This document shows positions 25,088-39,401 of a stretch of DNA of 64,000 nucleotides, in pieces; positions within the stretch are counted from its first letter, which is position 1, and each line of letters opens with the position of its first letter. A program made the translations under genes and the position numbers. The DNA is taken from contig NC_034015.1 in NCBI RefSeq assembly GCF_000346465.2, positions 20,646,462-20,710,461 on the forward strand, in the 5' to 3' direction. Source of the DNA: Prunus persica (Eukaryota; Streptophyta; Magnoliopsida; Rosales; Rosaceae). A model generated the notes under the pieces. That model was not told the origin of the DNA, made no database searches, and was given only the letters and a program-made list of their open reading frames with translations.

Positions 25088-26728
25088 ATGAATTTTTCTG
25101 ATCAGACACAATTTATGCCGTCACAAACGCCTTATGCTGGAGGTAGTGATGCAGTAAATTGTTGGCCTCCATTCCCCATGAGTATGAACAATGAAGACCA
25201 ACATTCTCAGTTTGAACAGCAGCCTTCTCCATTTAAAAGACCCAGAAATTCTGAAGAAAACCAATCAAATCCAATGCCCTACCCACCCATGAACGCTAGG
25301 ATGCAGCCCCAAAATGCCCCAGTTAACAAGGGAGCAAGCAACATTTTCTATAAGACCCGTTTGTGTGTAAATTTTAAAACCGGCATGTGCAGGAATGGTG
25401 AGAACTGCAACTATGCACATGGCATTGAAGACATCCGCCATCCCCCTCCCAATTGGCAAGAACTTGTTTCTGTACGTGAAGAAGATCGACCACCATTGTC
25501 CGGTAATTGGGATGATGATCAGAAAATAATCCACCGGATGAAGCTATGCAAGAAGTTTTACAATGGGGAGGAGTGTCCTTATGGAGATAGGTGTAACTTT
25601 CTTCATGAAGATCCAGCAAAGTTTAGGGATGATATAAGCAGGTTTAGGGAGAACACAGCAATAAGCATAGGAACTACAGGACCATCGGTGGTACATGGGA
25701 GTGGCTCTAATCATTCTGAGGAAAATAGGCTTGTAAGCACGGGTATGGATACTTTCCGTGTAAATATGAAGCCGGTGTATTGGAAGACAAAGTTATGTAA
25801 TAAGTGGGAGACAACAGGCAAATGCCCCTTTGGCGAGAAATGTCACTTTGCTCACGGCCAAGCAGGTATTTCCTAGTGCTTATGCATAGTATATTTTCAT
25901 TATTACTATGTTTGGTGCTCTGCTTTGTATGATTAATTTTAACCCTGAAACAAATTTATGTTCATATCAACATTGAACCTATGTTAGACTCTGAATTTGC
26001 ACTGAAAACCGGATTTGGAACTGATGCAGTGTTTTCTTGTGCAATAGGATGACTAGCATTTTACTGCCAATTAGATTAGAGGACCAGTAGTGCTTTTACT
26101 TATATCTCGTAGGTTTTGTTTCGAGTGGCACATAGCTGCCTGCAATGCTATTCTTCATAGATGAGTAATTTACTGGTGTGAATTTTAACTTTGGTATTCA
26201 TGATTCCTACTTTAGAAATTTATGTATTTTGTTTTGTGCACTCGGTTAGTAACAAGCAACCTATCACTGTGCAGCGTTTATTTATCTTATGGGATTGGCG
26301 TGTTCATGAGATGATTAGGAATTTACTTTAAGCTGTTTATACATACATTTTTTAAAGTTGTTCTGTTAGTTATGGTAACCTGTAGTGGGTAGAGAAGGGT
26401 TAAGAAGGTGGAAACTACCATTTGGTGCTAATTCTGGTTTTCTAATAATGAACTTTTAATTTCAGAGTTACAAGTGCCTGGTGGACGAGTTGAAGCCGAA
26501 GTTTTGAGTAGTACACCCATTTCAACAAAACCCCAAGCTGGTCCTGTTAATGATTCCTCTACAACTGCAATGGCAATACTGCCTGCTTCAAATGAAGAAG
26601 GGGGCCAGGGTAAGAAGAGGGTACTAAAATGGAAAGGGTCCAAAAAGATCAATCGCATATATGCTGATTGGCTTGATGATGTGCCGCTGGTGCACCAGCA
26701 GAACTTGTCCAGCACAGTGGAGAGCTAA
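25088..26728 (+). CDS. CCCH zinc-finger protein with three fingers (C3H12/C3H39-like)
   Basis: Two coding exons, 25088-25865 and 26466-26728, encode 346 residues; the intron has GTATTT and TTTCAG ends. Three CCCH fingers are visible: C93-C101-C107-H111 (C-X7-C-X5-C-X3-H), C154-C163-C169-H173 and C237-C246-C252-H256 (both C-X8-C-X5-C-X3-H). The N-terminus is Gln/Pro-rich. The C-terminus has a basic stretch ([12 protein letters not shown]) and an acidic/aromatic tail. The layout matches the Arabidopsis C3H12/C3H39 subgroup. CCCH fingers of this spacing bind RNA, so a role in mRNA metabolism is the family inference; substrates are unknown. A 5' UTR intron ending at about 25059 (GATTACAG) is likely. 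The ATG at 25088 is used because the frame is continuous and the upstream sequence is UTR-like. Confidence 0.9.
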
Positions 26729-27290
26729 ATTTGAGTTCAAGCTCTGGTCTTGGAGTCATTTTCCAGTTGTTAAAAAATCAGAGTGCTGTGTTTCAAAAAT
26801 TTTGTTCTCCAGCATGATTCGTTTCCAGAGATTGGTCATTGTTGGTTGTTGATCAGGTCTACAGGTTTCTATTTCTTATTATAGGTTTGGCTTCTCGCTC
26901 AGTCATTAGATTATGTTATAATAAGGATGCAAAACTAGCTATTGTTTTTAAAAGATCAAATAAGAAGTGAATGTGATTATTATTCATGTGCACCCAAAAA
27001 GGGGAGAGAAACTTGTCTATTCCTTCTTGTGTATGTGTACCCCGCCTTTCCCTGTCAATGTGGAAGTTTAGCAATTCGTAAAACAGAGGTTATATATGGA
27101 AACATCTTCCATGGCAAACAAGAAAGCCCCTGGCAAATCACTCCTGATGTCAATCACGCATTTAGCCTTTGAACTGTAAACGGGTGTATTTATCTTTCTG
27201 ATATTGCATCATATGCTAAATTTGAATTTCCCATAATCGCAGAAGTAAAAAATAAAAAGAGGCAAAAATAAGTGCTGAGAGTGCCTAGTA
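26729..27290. other. 3' UTR and intergenic DNA after the CCCH gene
   Basis: No coding frame is supported. The first 200-250 bases are probably the 3' UTR. The next recognisable feature is a MITE-like segment. Confidence 0.5.
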
Positions 27291-27592
27291 CTGGTTTGGG
27301 AATGCTTCTTCAAAAGCACTTTTGCTCATAAGAGCTTATAGTAAAAGTGGTTTTTTTTAATATAAAAAAAGGTTGAAATTTTTGTAAGAAATTTCAGTAT
27401 TGAAATTTTTGTAAGAACTTTAAGTACTTTCTGAAAAAGCAATTGAAAGTGCTTCATGAAGCACATGACAAATGCTTCTTAAAAAAGAGATTCTATGATA
27501 TAGAAATACTTCTAAAAGTTTCTACCATACGCTTTCATAAACACTTTTAATTGTCAGAAAGTACTTTTAACACAAACATTCACAAACAGGGC
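27291..27592. mobile_element. hAT-type MITE-like element
   Basis: The left end (CTGGTTTGGGAATGCTTC, then AAAAGCACTTTT) is an imperfect inverted match to the right end, whose reverse complement begins CCCTGTTTGTGAATG and continues with AAAAGTACTTT. Short internal AAAGTGCTT-type motifs repeat. About 300 bp long and without coding capacity. The CCTGTTTGG-type end is typical of plant hAT MITEs; a clear 8 bp target duplication was not found. It lies about 180 bp upstream of the Nudix start codon. Confidence 0.5.
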
Positions 27593-27773
27593 CAAAGACT
27601 CCCATCTAACCACCTGGGCTTCTTTAATTGTGGGCTCATATCACAGCAGCGGCCGCTTTGGGTCTCCATCAATCAGGACAGTTGTCGTTACTGGAGGCTC
27701 CTTAGTCATCACCTACCTCCGTTAGCTTTCCCTCTCTCTCCTCAAAAACCCAAAGCCGCCACCCAATGGAAGA

Positions 27774-29922
<2,149 letters not shown>

Positions 29923-30581
29923 CAGTGCATAAATTCATTTCATCCATAATCCAAAATCCTGGATGAACTAAATGTCTTGTCATCACCAAATAAGCTCAGA
30001 TTTATTCTAATTCTGATGGTTTAGGGTTATTGGCATTTCAAACTATTTTTTTTCTTTCCCAAGATTCCCATTATTTCATCCTTGTAATATAGTTTATGTT
30101 GGATTTTTATTCAATCCTACATGTAACTCACATATGTATGTGTATGTATTTCAACTGTTTATGATATATTTCAAATCATTGCCGGTTGTGGCAAAAGGGG
30201 GAGAACAAACCACCGGGAAGTTGATTTTACCCTAAGTTTCAATGAAATGAACATGCAAGCTGGACACAGATTAGCATATATTAACAGCGAATAATGTTAC
30301 CACTACTAGTCTTTGAATCTTGATCAACATCAGGTGTGTTTCATTTTTTTCCTTATTCATATGACTCCAGTTTCCAGGTCAAAATGCTTCTGTCTAAGGG
30401 AGAAGAGGGAGACAGAGCATTGAGCCACACCTTGATTTAAAAATTGCTAATATGTTTGGTAGTCATTCAGCTAATATCCCTTAATTGACTTGACAGAACC
30501 AGAAAAGAAAATGGCACAGATCCACCACCGATGGCACCAAGATTTTGTGCATGTTATTTTTAGATATGAAGCTAAGATCTC
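29923..30581. other. convergent 3' region between the Nudix and racemase genes
   Basis: The two genes point toward each other, so this interval should hold both 3' UTRs. No further gene or repeat is recognised. Confidence 0.55.
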
Positions 30582-31725
30582 TTAGCCACCATTTCCTGTA
30601 GCATTTGCCCATTTTATGGTTGACCTCGCCAAAGCATCCATGGGGTCAATACATTTCTTAAGAAGAGGATCATCACGAGGCAGAACACCCTGCAGTTCAT
30701 CAGAAGCAATGATCACGGTGTTCACCGCCCTCACCAACAGAACCTGCACTGCAATTCTTAAGAGATTTCGTGCCCCTTCCATGTCCCTCCTTTTCATTGC
30801 TTCGACTGCAGGAATCACAACATGTTCCATGGTTTCTTTGTCAGGTACCACAACCTCAAACCCCTGTTCATTGCCATTGAAAGAAAAAAACCACAAAATG
30901 TTTTCGCCGGTGACTTTCATTGATTTTACCAAATGTTCTTAGTAGTTTATATAGATATAATAAGCAACAAAGTAACCATAAATGAACAAAATAAGCTTGA
31001 ATGTATACCTGACTTTGTAGCTTTTCCTGGTAAAATCCAGCCATTAAAGTTGCATCAGCAGCAAGCACCCCAATCCTTACATTACTTCCATTCTCCAGTG
31101 GCTTCAGCTTTGCTTCCCTGAGCTCCCGAGCAACACACTCGCCGACGTGAAGGAAGAGCAACGAACAGTCCTCAGAAATCTGGTCGTGCCACGCATGAGA
31201 CAGATGGCATGGCATGACTATGCAGCGAGCTCCAGAGTGCTCAAGGAATGCCCGTTTACGGCACAAGCTCTCAATGATGGGCCAATTGTTGGATAGGATT
31301 TGAGCACTAGCTCTTGATCTTGTGAATGAATGAAACAAGCTACGAATTGGAAGCTCTTTATATAGTGTTGGATCACTGCACACAACGAAAGGTGGGCATT
31401 CTCCTCCATCTTTTAGACTCCACCAGACAAGCTTCTCCAAGAAAAGCAGACTTGAAAAAACAGACACCCCTCCAATGATACCAACTGTGTTTGGCTGGCT
31501 GAGTATGTAGTTGGGGGCTTGGAATCTTGTTAGAGGCATGCTTGATCTCTTAGATTCAGGCAGATTTCCACTCTCGTTGGTTTGCAGGACTGAAGATACT
31601 TGCACAACAGCTACAGATGGGCTTGATTTGGTTCTGCTGTGAGACCTGTTTTTCGTTGCAACTCCAGGAAGAAGAGGTGGGCGATTTTGTGTGTGGAAGG
31701 ACATGGTCATGCCTGCATCAACCAT
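30582..31725 (-). CDS. Asp/Glu racemase-family protein
   Basis: Two exons on the minus strand, 31725-31009 and 30863-30582, encode 332 residues; donor CAG|GTATAC, acceptor AACAG|GGG. A non-conserved N-terminal ~75 residues, possibly a transit peptide, precede the first conserved strand (VGIIGGVSVF, 81-90). The first catalytic-Cys motif is MPCHLSHAW with C173. The region where pyridoxal-independent racemases normally carry the second Cys in a GCTE-type motif reads IIASDE, with A292 in the Cys position. A similar Ser/Ala replacement is recalled for the Arabidopsis relative At1g15410, so it may be a family trait. With one catalytic Cys, two-base racemisation is unlikely and a different reaction or binding role is inferred. 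The first ATG of the frame was chosen; another Met at residue 8 is possible. It is convergent with the Nudix gene. Confidence 0.85.
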
Positions 31726-32747
31726 CTCCTATGATTAGCTACTCCCTGAGGCAGCTTTTTTTTGGTTTTTGTTTTGGTAACACCTGAGGCAGCTTCTTCA
31801 CTCTGTATCTTATGTTACTTGCAATTTTTAGCTTCGAATTCTATAAGACCGTAAAATACCAGTTTCTAATTTTCTTGTACCGAATCCACCTACGGAAACT
31901 AGAAAATCCCATTAGCCTTTCTGTATTTTACCACTCAAAGTTCAAACCTTTTTATATGTTATGGATGCCCTCTAAGAATCTAGCTGTATAGGTGGGTTTT
32001 ACAAGGAGAAAAGGGAAATCCTAAGACACAAGAACCCCAAAAGTCTATGTGTGGAGCTTCTCTGATACCAAATTCCCTACAGGAAAAAGGATCCACAGAA
32101 TAAGATGAAGAAGGTAGCTGAGAGAGATCTCCAGACCCCAGAGAAATCCCAGCGCTACTCTAAACGAGTTGTTGATAACTTGATGTATGGCTCAGTGCAC
32201 CGTCTACCATATATGACAGGCTTCAAACATCAGAATTTTGGTGAGGCAGTGAATATGATCTTGGGGTTTTTTTAATGTTATATATGCAAACCAAACAAAA
32301 ATATTGCATGTCCAATCATGAAAAGTTAAAGGAATCTACACAATGCCATCATATACTGTCAGGTTTTGCCAGGGCATGACCGTCAGCAGTTGAAAAATAA
32401 ATACAAAACGATGTATACGTAATTGAAGCCCAACAACAAAAAAAACTAAAATATCTGTTCTTGAAGACTTTCCTTACCTTGGCCTGAATTATTGTTATCC
32501 TAGTCTGACAAATCTGACAAGGATTGAAGTGTGGCAGGACTTGGAGAGAAAAATAAATATTCAAATCCTGATCATGGGAAAAATAGTAAGTAGCTGTTTA
32601 CTGTGAATTTCCCATGATCGTGAGTGTTCAACCAATGGTCTTAGAATACACCTAGATACTTATGTTGTATACAAACAAACCAATTAAGGTTACCATAACC
32701 ACTGTTAATTAAAAGTTAACCTTGAGATCATTTTGCAAAAGACCAAC

Positions 32748-32885
32748 TAATGTAGTGATTTGAAGTAGTTGTTTCCACATGCAAGGTCTTGAGTTCGAAT
32801 TCTAACATTCATGTAGTGTGTGAGTTTAATATATTATCGCAACTCTCAAACAAAAAAGTTCTTGAAAATAGAAAAAAAAAAAACC
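32748..32885 (+). mobile_element. SINE-like segment with A-rich tail
   Basis: An A-box-like TGATTTGAAGTAGTTG is followed about 30 bp on by a B box (GAGTTCGAATTCT) and a 3' run of A (32872-32883). The organisation is the same as at 1339-1455. Target duplications not verified. Confidence 0.45.
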
Positions 32886-33870
32886 TCAAGATCTTTTCAA
32901 TATTTGTAAAATAAATATAAAAAAAACAGAAATAATTCCACCAAGTTCACATTTGTCTCCCTCCAGAAATGATAATCGAGAAGTGCCTTTGAGTTTGTTG
33001 GTTGGTGTGCAATCTATCAACCAAAGATCGACACATGAAGCAACAGATTGTATGGCATACAACAGATTGTACTCAAACCATTGGTCCCGGTACTTGAATT
33101 ATTAAAATGTTGATTCTGACTCAGCAAAAGAAGAGAAAGAACAGAAAGACAAGAAGAAATGTCTTTTTCTCACTCCATTCAGCCAGCCTAATTTTTATGG
33201 TAAATTACTGTTCTTATAATAAATAATTCCTAGCTTAATTATGTTATCTTTGAATTTCACTGTTGTTGAAGAATGTATTTAATATTCAAAATAAAAACCA
33301 ACGCTGCATTTACCTACTTTACCATTTATAGTATTAAACAAATCAAAATATCTTCCTCCAAACAGATTCAGGCAATCTCATGGAAATGCTGTGTCTGTGT
33401 GTGTTTTTTCCTTGGCTCAAATTTAAAGCTTCAGGTCCTACCCGATTGCAAACTTGTCATTCGTTATGTGGCTCAAGTTACAATTTATTTTTCTTTGTTT
33501 TAACCGAGCTCAAGACAAGAAATGTCACCAACATAAACGACTAAAAACAATAAACACATCTTTCGCAAAAAAAAAAAAAAACAACAAAAAAGACACGATA
33601 AATACATCGTCGTCATCCTTTCCTTGTGTTCATCATCACATCAACATGTTCAATTATTGATTCATTGCTTAAAACCAATTAATCCAATTTATTCTAATAA
33701 TTTTTCCTTTTACTATCCCCAACTATGTCTTTAGTGCTTCAAATATCCTTTTTTTTATTGCATACTTTAATCTTTCATTCAGCTACGTCAATTATGACTT
33801 AACCCCACATGCGCTAAAAAATAAAAATTAAAGAAATAGAATATATGTGTGTGTGAGATAGCATACTAAG

Positions 33871-34220
33871 GGCCAGTTTTGTATTGCTGTGATGTGAAAA
33901 TAATTGTTGTCAGATTTACTATAAGAGAAAGCAATTAGCGTTTGGTAAACTTTTTGTTAAAAGTGTTGTTAGTACTGATTCTCGCATAATCAAAAAATGA
34001 TTGCTGCAGAATCATTAAACTCAGAGCCTCTTCGAAACCAATTATTGCATAATCAAAAAATGAAAGCACCTCATTAACTGATTTCCCTTATAACTTTCTC
34101 TCACAGTAATTTTTAACAATAAGTGATTTTCTCATAATTTACTAAAGAGGGCTGACCTTCCAACTTTTAAAAAAAAATTATTTATCACTCCTAATAAGCA
34201 ATATCAAACTAGCGCTAAAC
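33871..34220. mobile_element. hAT-type MITE-like element
   Basis: The left end GGGCCAGTTTTGTATTGCT is an imperfect inverted match to the right end, whose reverse complement reads GCGCTAGTTTGATATTGCT. About 350 bp, AT-rich, with no coding capacity. End type and size fit plant hAT MITEs. Target duplication not resolved. Confidence 0.5.
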
Positions 34221-34840
34221 TTACACACACTAAACGAACACTAAAACTCGAATCCAGGCTTTTTCATTCGGGAGAAAATAGAACATACATAAATTGCTGC
34301 GTATGTGGCACAAAAATTTGTCATTATGAATGATAACGTGTCAGCACCTTAGTTGTCGATATGATCCCCCAATATTTCAATCAATCGAATACTAACACGT
34401 CTTTTCGTGGATAAATTTGATACGCACTTATTATTAACACTTTCCCAGAAAGGAAAGGTTATGTTTTTCTCGCTTTACTGTTGTCTACTGGATACTTGCT
34501 CAGGTGCAGTCCCCTATATCAGGCCAGGCCCATATTGTAATTTCCGGCCCACTCAAGGATTATTGGGCTCGCTTACATGTTGAACTGTACCGGCGTGTAC
34601 TTTTTGTGCAGCCAATCAATGAATTCCACGCAAGAGGCGTAGACAATTCTAAAATAACGGTCGTAGGCATAGGTGAGTGACTAAAAATACTGATTTTCCC
34701 ACGAAAGTGGAAACTGGAAACGACGCCAAGAGTAGAAAGAAAGAAAGCAGTGGAGGAGGCAGCAAAAGAAAGCCCCCTTGTATCTTTGTTGCCGGGCACA
34801 CAAATACTGAGCATTGTGCTTTGCTTGTGTTTTACTGAAA

Positions 34841-37800
34841 ATGACTGCCTTCTTTCAGAGACTGGCTAAGGCTGCCCCAATCGCCTTCAACAACTCATTT
34901 GGAGGCCAATCCAAGTCCAGCTTTCGCATTCCCTTTGGAGCTCTCGCAGCTGTCTCTGGTGGAATCTCCTATCTCTGCTACTATTCCTCGCCAGATTTGG
35001 TACATTTTCGTGCTCATTTTATCTGGGTTGTAGTCGGATTGATGATTTATCGCTCATTTTCATGTTCAGTGTTTCTTTTTCTTTTCATTAGCGTGCTATT
35101 GAGGTCATTCTTGTGGCGTGCTTAATTGGGTTTCTTGAATATTGGATTTGGATTGGTGATTTTGAATATTTTAAGAAATGGGTTTTGTTTGTGGTGATAT
35201 TTTGTTTATGCATTTCAAAATTTTGATATTGGATTATGGTTTATTATAAAGCACAGGGCTCAGTTTGTGATTGTCTGCGTGCTTATCGAAAACTAATTTG
35301 GATTTGTTTGTTCAGGTCTTGCTTCTTGGCTGATTAGCTATGTATTTGGTTTGCATCTGCATACCAGTAGTTTAGGATGTTTGTTTGGAGTAATGGCATC
35401 ATATTCAGTTTTGTTGCATGTGATAAACTTACATGTTCTAATTCACCTACCATCTTTGCAATTGAGTTTCCTAAGGATGAAAGGTTTTTCATTTTTTTCC
35501 TTGCTTATTTAGTTAGGGTTCAATTTGTTTTAGATGGTCTGCCCATACTATCAAGTTATTTATCATTAAGGGTTTAGGGTTCAGGGTCTTCTTCTGTATT
35601 GAGAACTAGGACTCTTTTCTTTCACAGGTTTATCTAGATGAGATCAAAGAACAGGCAGGCCCAAAAGTTGGTGAGTCTCTCTCTCTCTCTCCCACAAATG
35701 TACACAGAAGTTGAGCATTATGATGAGAAAGTTGGTTGGACTTTCTACAAGACTATATGGTTGGCTCGAAGGCTTCTGTTTATCATTAATTAGGTTTTGT
35801 TTTAAAGTATTGGAAACTTGTTATATCAAGCTAAATTTCTGGAGACGCCATATATCCATTTTTTTCACCTTTACATCATGCTCAATAGATGCTTTCAATG
35901 TGTTTTCAGCGCTTAATCCCAACAAGTGGATTGAATTTAAGTTGCAAGATACTGCAAGGGTTAGCCACAACACTCAATTGTTCAGGTATATCCTCTGGAC
36001 TCTCTCCAGATTCCTTAAATATATTAAACTATCATCTGAAAGAAATTAATTTAGATAAGAAGAATCACAGCCAAGAACAAATTTTTGTAGCTTCAAATAA
36101 ATCTGCAATAATATGAAGATGTCCATTTTTTTAATTTATGTTTCCTATAGGTTTTTAGACTTGAAAACTGATTTCGTTTAGTTTTCTGTAAAAATTGGCA
36201 GATTTACATTTGATCCCACTGCCAAGTTGGGTTTAGATGTTGCTTCATGTCTCATTACGAGGTATACTTTGCTGTTTATGATTAGTCTGTTTTGTATTGA
36301 AATCCCTCATCATGGGAAGTCTGTCACTATATTAAATTTTTCGATGTGGTCTTGCAACTGTAGGGCTCCAATAGAACAAGATGCAGAAGGGAAACCAAAA
36401 TATGTCATACGCCCGTAAGTTTTTCTGTCCCAACGTCAATATGCTTTATTTTATTTTTTTCATCATTCTTGTGGCTTGATTAACTTTGAAGTCCTCGAAT
36501 TCTATACACTTTTCCATCTGTCTGAGTTATTAATTTTGCTTTTCAATGTTTTGGTTGGTCGTATTTTACATTTGCATGACTTGCAGTATTTTTTTGGTGT
36601 ACCTATATTCTCAGGTATACTCCTATTTCAGATCCAGATTCCAAGGGATACTTTGACTTGTTAATTAAGGTATGCTGTCAATAATGGTCACTAATTCTCC
36701 TGCTTTGGTTAAGATTTTTGAGGATTCACTGATTCTTATGGATGTAATTCATGCCTTCATCTCTTGAAACTGTATGCAGGTGTATCCAGAAGGAAAAATG
36801 AGCCAGCATTTTGCAAGCTTAAAACCAGGCGATGTAGTTGAAGTGAAGGGGTAGCTTATTCAGAATCATAAGTATTACTAGAGGATATGCTCTAAATCAT
36901 CTTATAATCCGGCGTATCTGTTCCTTGCAGGCCCATTGAAAAGTTCAGATATACTCCCAACATGAAGAAACACATAGGCATGGTAAGAAAAAGTTATATA
37001 GAATTCAATATATATGTTTATATATAAGAATTTGCTCCAGCTTTAACGTATCTCTCTTTCTTTGGTTGCCAACTTGCCATGCATTTGCACCAGTTGTAAC
37101 GTTAGCATCTGTAGGGGAGTGGTAGGATTATTAATGTGAGCTTGAAATTGAAAGGCTGGGGCACACAAATGGTTTTCAGTTCTTGCAATGTCTGTTTAAT
37201 CAAAATTATACTCTCGTGACTACTTATAAAAAGTAAGATCATCCAATGCGTAATAAATCTATGTGGTCACCCTGTCTTAAGTCCGATTTCATTATTTATT
37301 CCAGATTGCAGGTGGCAGTGGTATTACTCCAATGCTTCAGGTTATTGAGGCTATAATGAAAAATCCCGATGACACGACTCAGGTGAGCAATGAGCCTATA
37401 TAATTAGTCTTCAGTCACAACCACAAATTTATTTATTTGAAATCTGGAAATTCTCATGTCAATATATGTGTACATATACATAATATTATTAAGCATTATG
37501 TATCATAAGATCATATGTAAATAAGCAGTCTACTATTCTCTCCTTAACATAATGTTCAATTGTGTAAAATTAACCCTTGATGATGGCCTAGGTGTCACTG
37601 CTTTATGCTAATGTCTCCCCAGATGACATATTGCTTAAACAGAAACTTGACATACTTGCAGCTAGCCACCCAAATTTAAAGGTACGATCTGTCTCATTGT
37701 AAAATATTATCCCTGCATATCTCCAAATTGGGATATTTATCTCACAAAATATGGCTTTATATTGTGAAAAAAAAATTTCAGGTATATTACACAGTAGATA

Positions 37801-38243
37801 ATCCAACAAAGAGTTGGAAAGGGGGAAAAGGTTACATATCGAAGGACATGGCCGTTAAAGGCTTACCTGGTCCTGCTGAAGATACTCTCATCCTTGTAAG
37901 TGTTGTTCTGACGAGTACTCGTCGCTATAATATATACACTTTCAGAAATCAAGATCATTTTCTAGTTCAATTTTCAAACTAACTCATCAACCAACGTTCA
38001 TTTGCTTGTGCAGGTATGTGGCCCCCCTGGATTGATGAAACATATATCTGGTGACAAGGCTAAAGACTGGTCACAAGGAGAGGTAAGAAAGAGCATATCC
38101 TGCTTTGTACTTGCTGTCAAACCAATTACCATTTCACTTTTCTTTCTGTTTTAAACTCGTAAAAAATTATATTTGCTTTGTTGCAGCTCACTGGCATACT
38201 AAAAGAACTTGGATACACAGAAGAAATGGTTTACAAATTTTGA
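34841..38243 (+). CDS. CBR2: NADH-cytochrome b5 reductase-like protein, mitochondrial (CBR2-like)
   Basis: Thirteen exons in a continuous frame: 34841-34999, 35628-35670, 35910-35985, 36202-36261, 36364-36414, 36615-36669, 36780-36850, 36931-36982, 37305-37382, 37592-37681, 37782-37895, 38014-38082, 38187-38243. The product is 324 residues (Arabidopsis CBR2: 328). An N-terminal presequence (1-32) and a hydrophobic anchor (about 33-50) precede the FAD domain, with RPYTPIS at 129-135 and GKMS at 153-156. The NADH domain has GGSGITPM at 192-199 and CGPPGLM at 285-291, and the protein ends in an aromatic Y-K-F. The enzyme passes electrons from NADH via FAD to cytochrome b5 or a similar acceptor, probably at the outer or intermembrane face of mitochondria. 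All key motifs are present and no lesion is seen. In Arabidopsis the gene is next to NUDT19, as here with the racemase between them. Confidence 0.95.
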
Positions 38244-38724
38244 TCGATGAAGACCCTTTAGCATTTCAAGCTATCACTAGGCTTTACTTCAAATTTGGTG
38301 TAATAAATTGTTTTCTTAGGAAGCATACGCAACTTGAACTCAAAATCTACGATAATAAATTTGGGAAGAATGCTGAATAGGTGATATTTGGTTATGAATT
38401 TGTGATATTGCCTACATGAGTTAGCTGTTAGCCCTTCATTTTGAACAAGTTTTATATCAATTAAGGCAACCCTACCGTTTGATGGGCGTTATCTACCACT
38501 TATCTTATGGATAGAGCAGGGCAACTTGGTCGTGCTTAATCAGAACCAACTCGGATCCAATCCTAAAATTGAACAGATTGTAGTAGGTTGAGTAGAACTC
38601 TTTTTTTGTTTTTTAACAAAGCAATATTCTAAATTATTCTAGTGTATGGAGAGGGAATGGACACCGACGTAACTCACATATGCTAATGTATCAGACCTTT
38701 TTGTATAGCACAAGCATAGTCTAA

Positions 38725-38830
38725 ATTAAAAGGGAACAAAGGTTTCTCACACACAAACCACCACAGTGCCATGGGAGTTCGAACCTCAGACCAATAGTCT
38801 GCAAGTCAATGCCCTATTACACGAGTAACA
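38725..38830 (-). mobile_element. reverse-oriented SINE-like segment (family B)
   Basis: Contains ATAGTCTAAATTAAA followed by a reverse B box (GTTCGAACCTCAGACC). The same two landmarks occur in the same order at 44385-44450 and 49880-49980. On the minus strand the B box reads GGTCTGAGGTTCGAACTCC, a tRNA-like match. Confidence 0.45.
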
Positions 38831-38835
38831 CTTAC

Positions 38836-38960
38836 ATGAAACAGGGATATTACTATTTTGCTATTCGCAGCCAATCACGATATGCCACGAGTGATAACAT
38901 TTTTTACGTAAGAGACTGTAATTGGCTAGAAATAGCAAAATAGTGCCATTTCCGTTTCAT
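38836..38960. mobile_element. ~125 bp hairpin MITE
   Basis: The left arm (ATGAAACAGGGATATTACTA then TTTTGCTATT..AGCCAAT) is a near-complete inverted match to the right arm, whose reverse complement begins ATGAAACGGAAATGGCACTA and continues TTTTGCTATT..AGCCAAT. The arms are about 45 bp each around a ~35 bp loop. It sits directly beside the SINE-like segment. Confidence 0.7.
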
Positions 38961-39177
38961 ACAAGTTTTTCTGTTATTCCACAGGATCATGGAAGCTAGT
39001 GTGTCAGACTTGATTGGCAATCCATAATCAAATTGAGTTAGTGTTAAGTTAGTTTTGTGTAAATAAAGTGCAAGAATGTTAGACTTAAATTCTTTTTTTT
39101 CTTTTTTTCCACGTCATATAATGAAAGTGGGGCCATGAAAATAAAAAATGAAATATAGAGCGAGGAACAGCACCGCG

Positions 39178-39184
39178 TATATAA
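39178..39184 (+). promoter_or_regulatory. TATA box of the C3H17-like gene
   Basis: TATATAA in a GC-richer setting 220 bp before the ATG, followed by a C/T-rich leader (39259-39300). Position and context fit a plant core promoter. Confidence 0.55.
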
Positions 39185-39401
39185 ACCCCAAACGAGGTGT
39201 CGCAGCGCCAAAGGACCCAAAACGCCACAATAAAACCCAAACAGCAGAGAAAGCACAACCCTCTATCTCTCTCAGTCTTCTCTCCGTTCCGATCTCTCCG
39301 CCATCGAAGCCAATATCAGAACAGTCATGGACATTTCTTAAGACCTCTCCGATAATTCTTTTCAAACTTTTAAGCATTTTCTTCTATTTTCAGTTTTCAA
39401 A

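Larger units (their letters stand above)
31726..34840. other. divergent intergenic region between the racemase and b5 reductase genes
   Basis: About 3.1 kb with no supported coding region. It should hold both promoters at its ends. It contains a SINE-like segment (32748-32885) and a hAT-type MITE (33871-34220). The remainder is AT-rich without visible structure. Confidence 0.5.
38244..39177. other. intergenic region between the b5 reductase and C3H17-like genes
   Basis: No coding region is supported. The first ~200 bases are probably the 3' UTR. It holds a reverse SINE-like segment (38725-38830) and a hairpin MITE (38836-38960). Confidence 0.5.
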
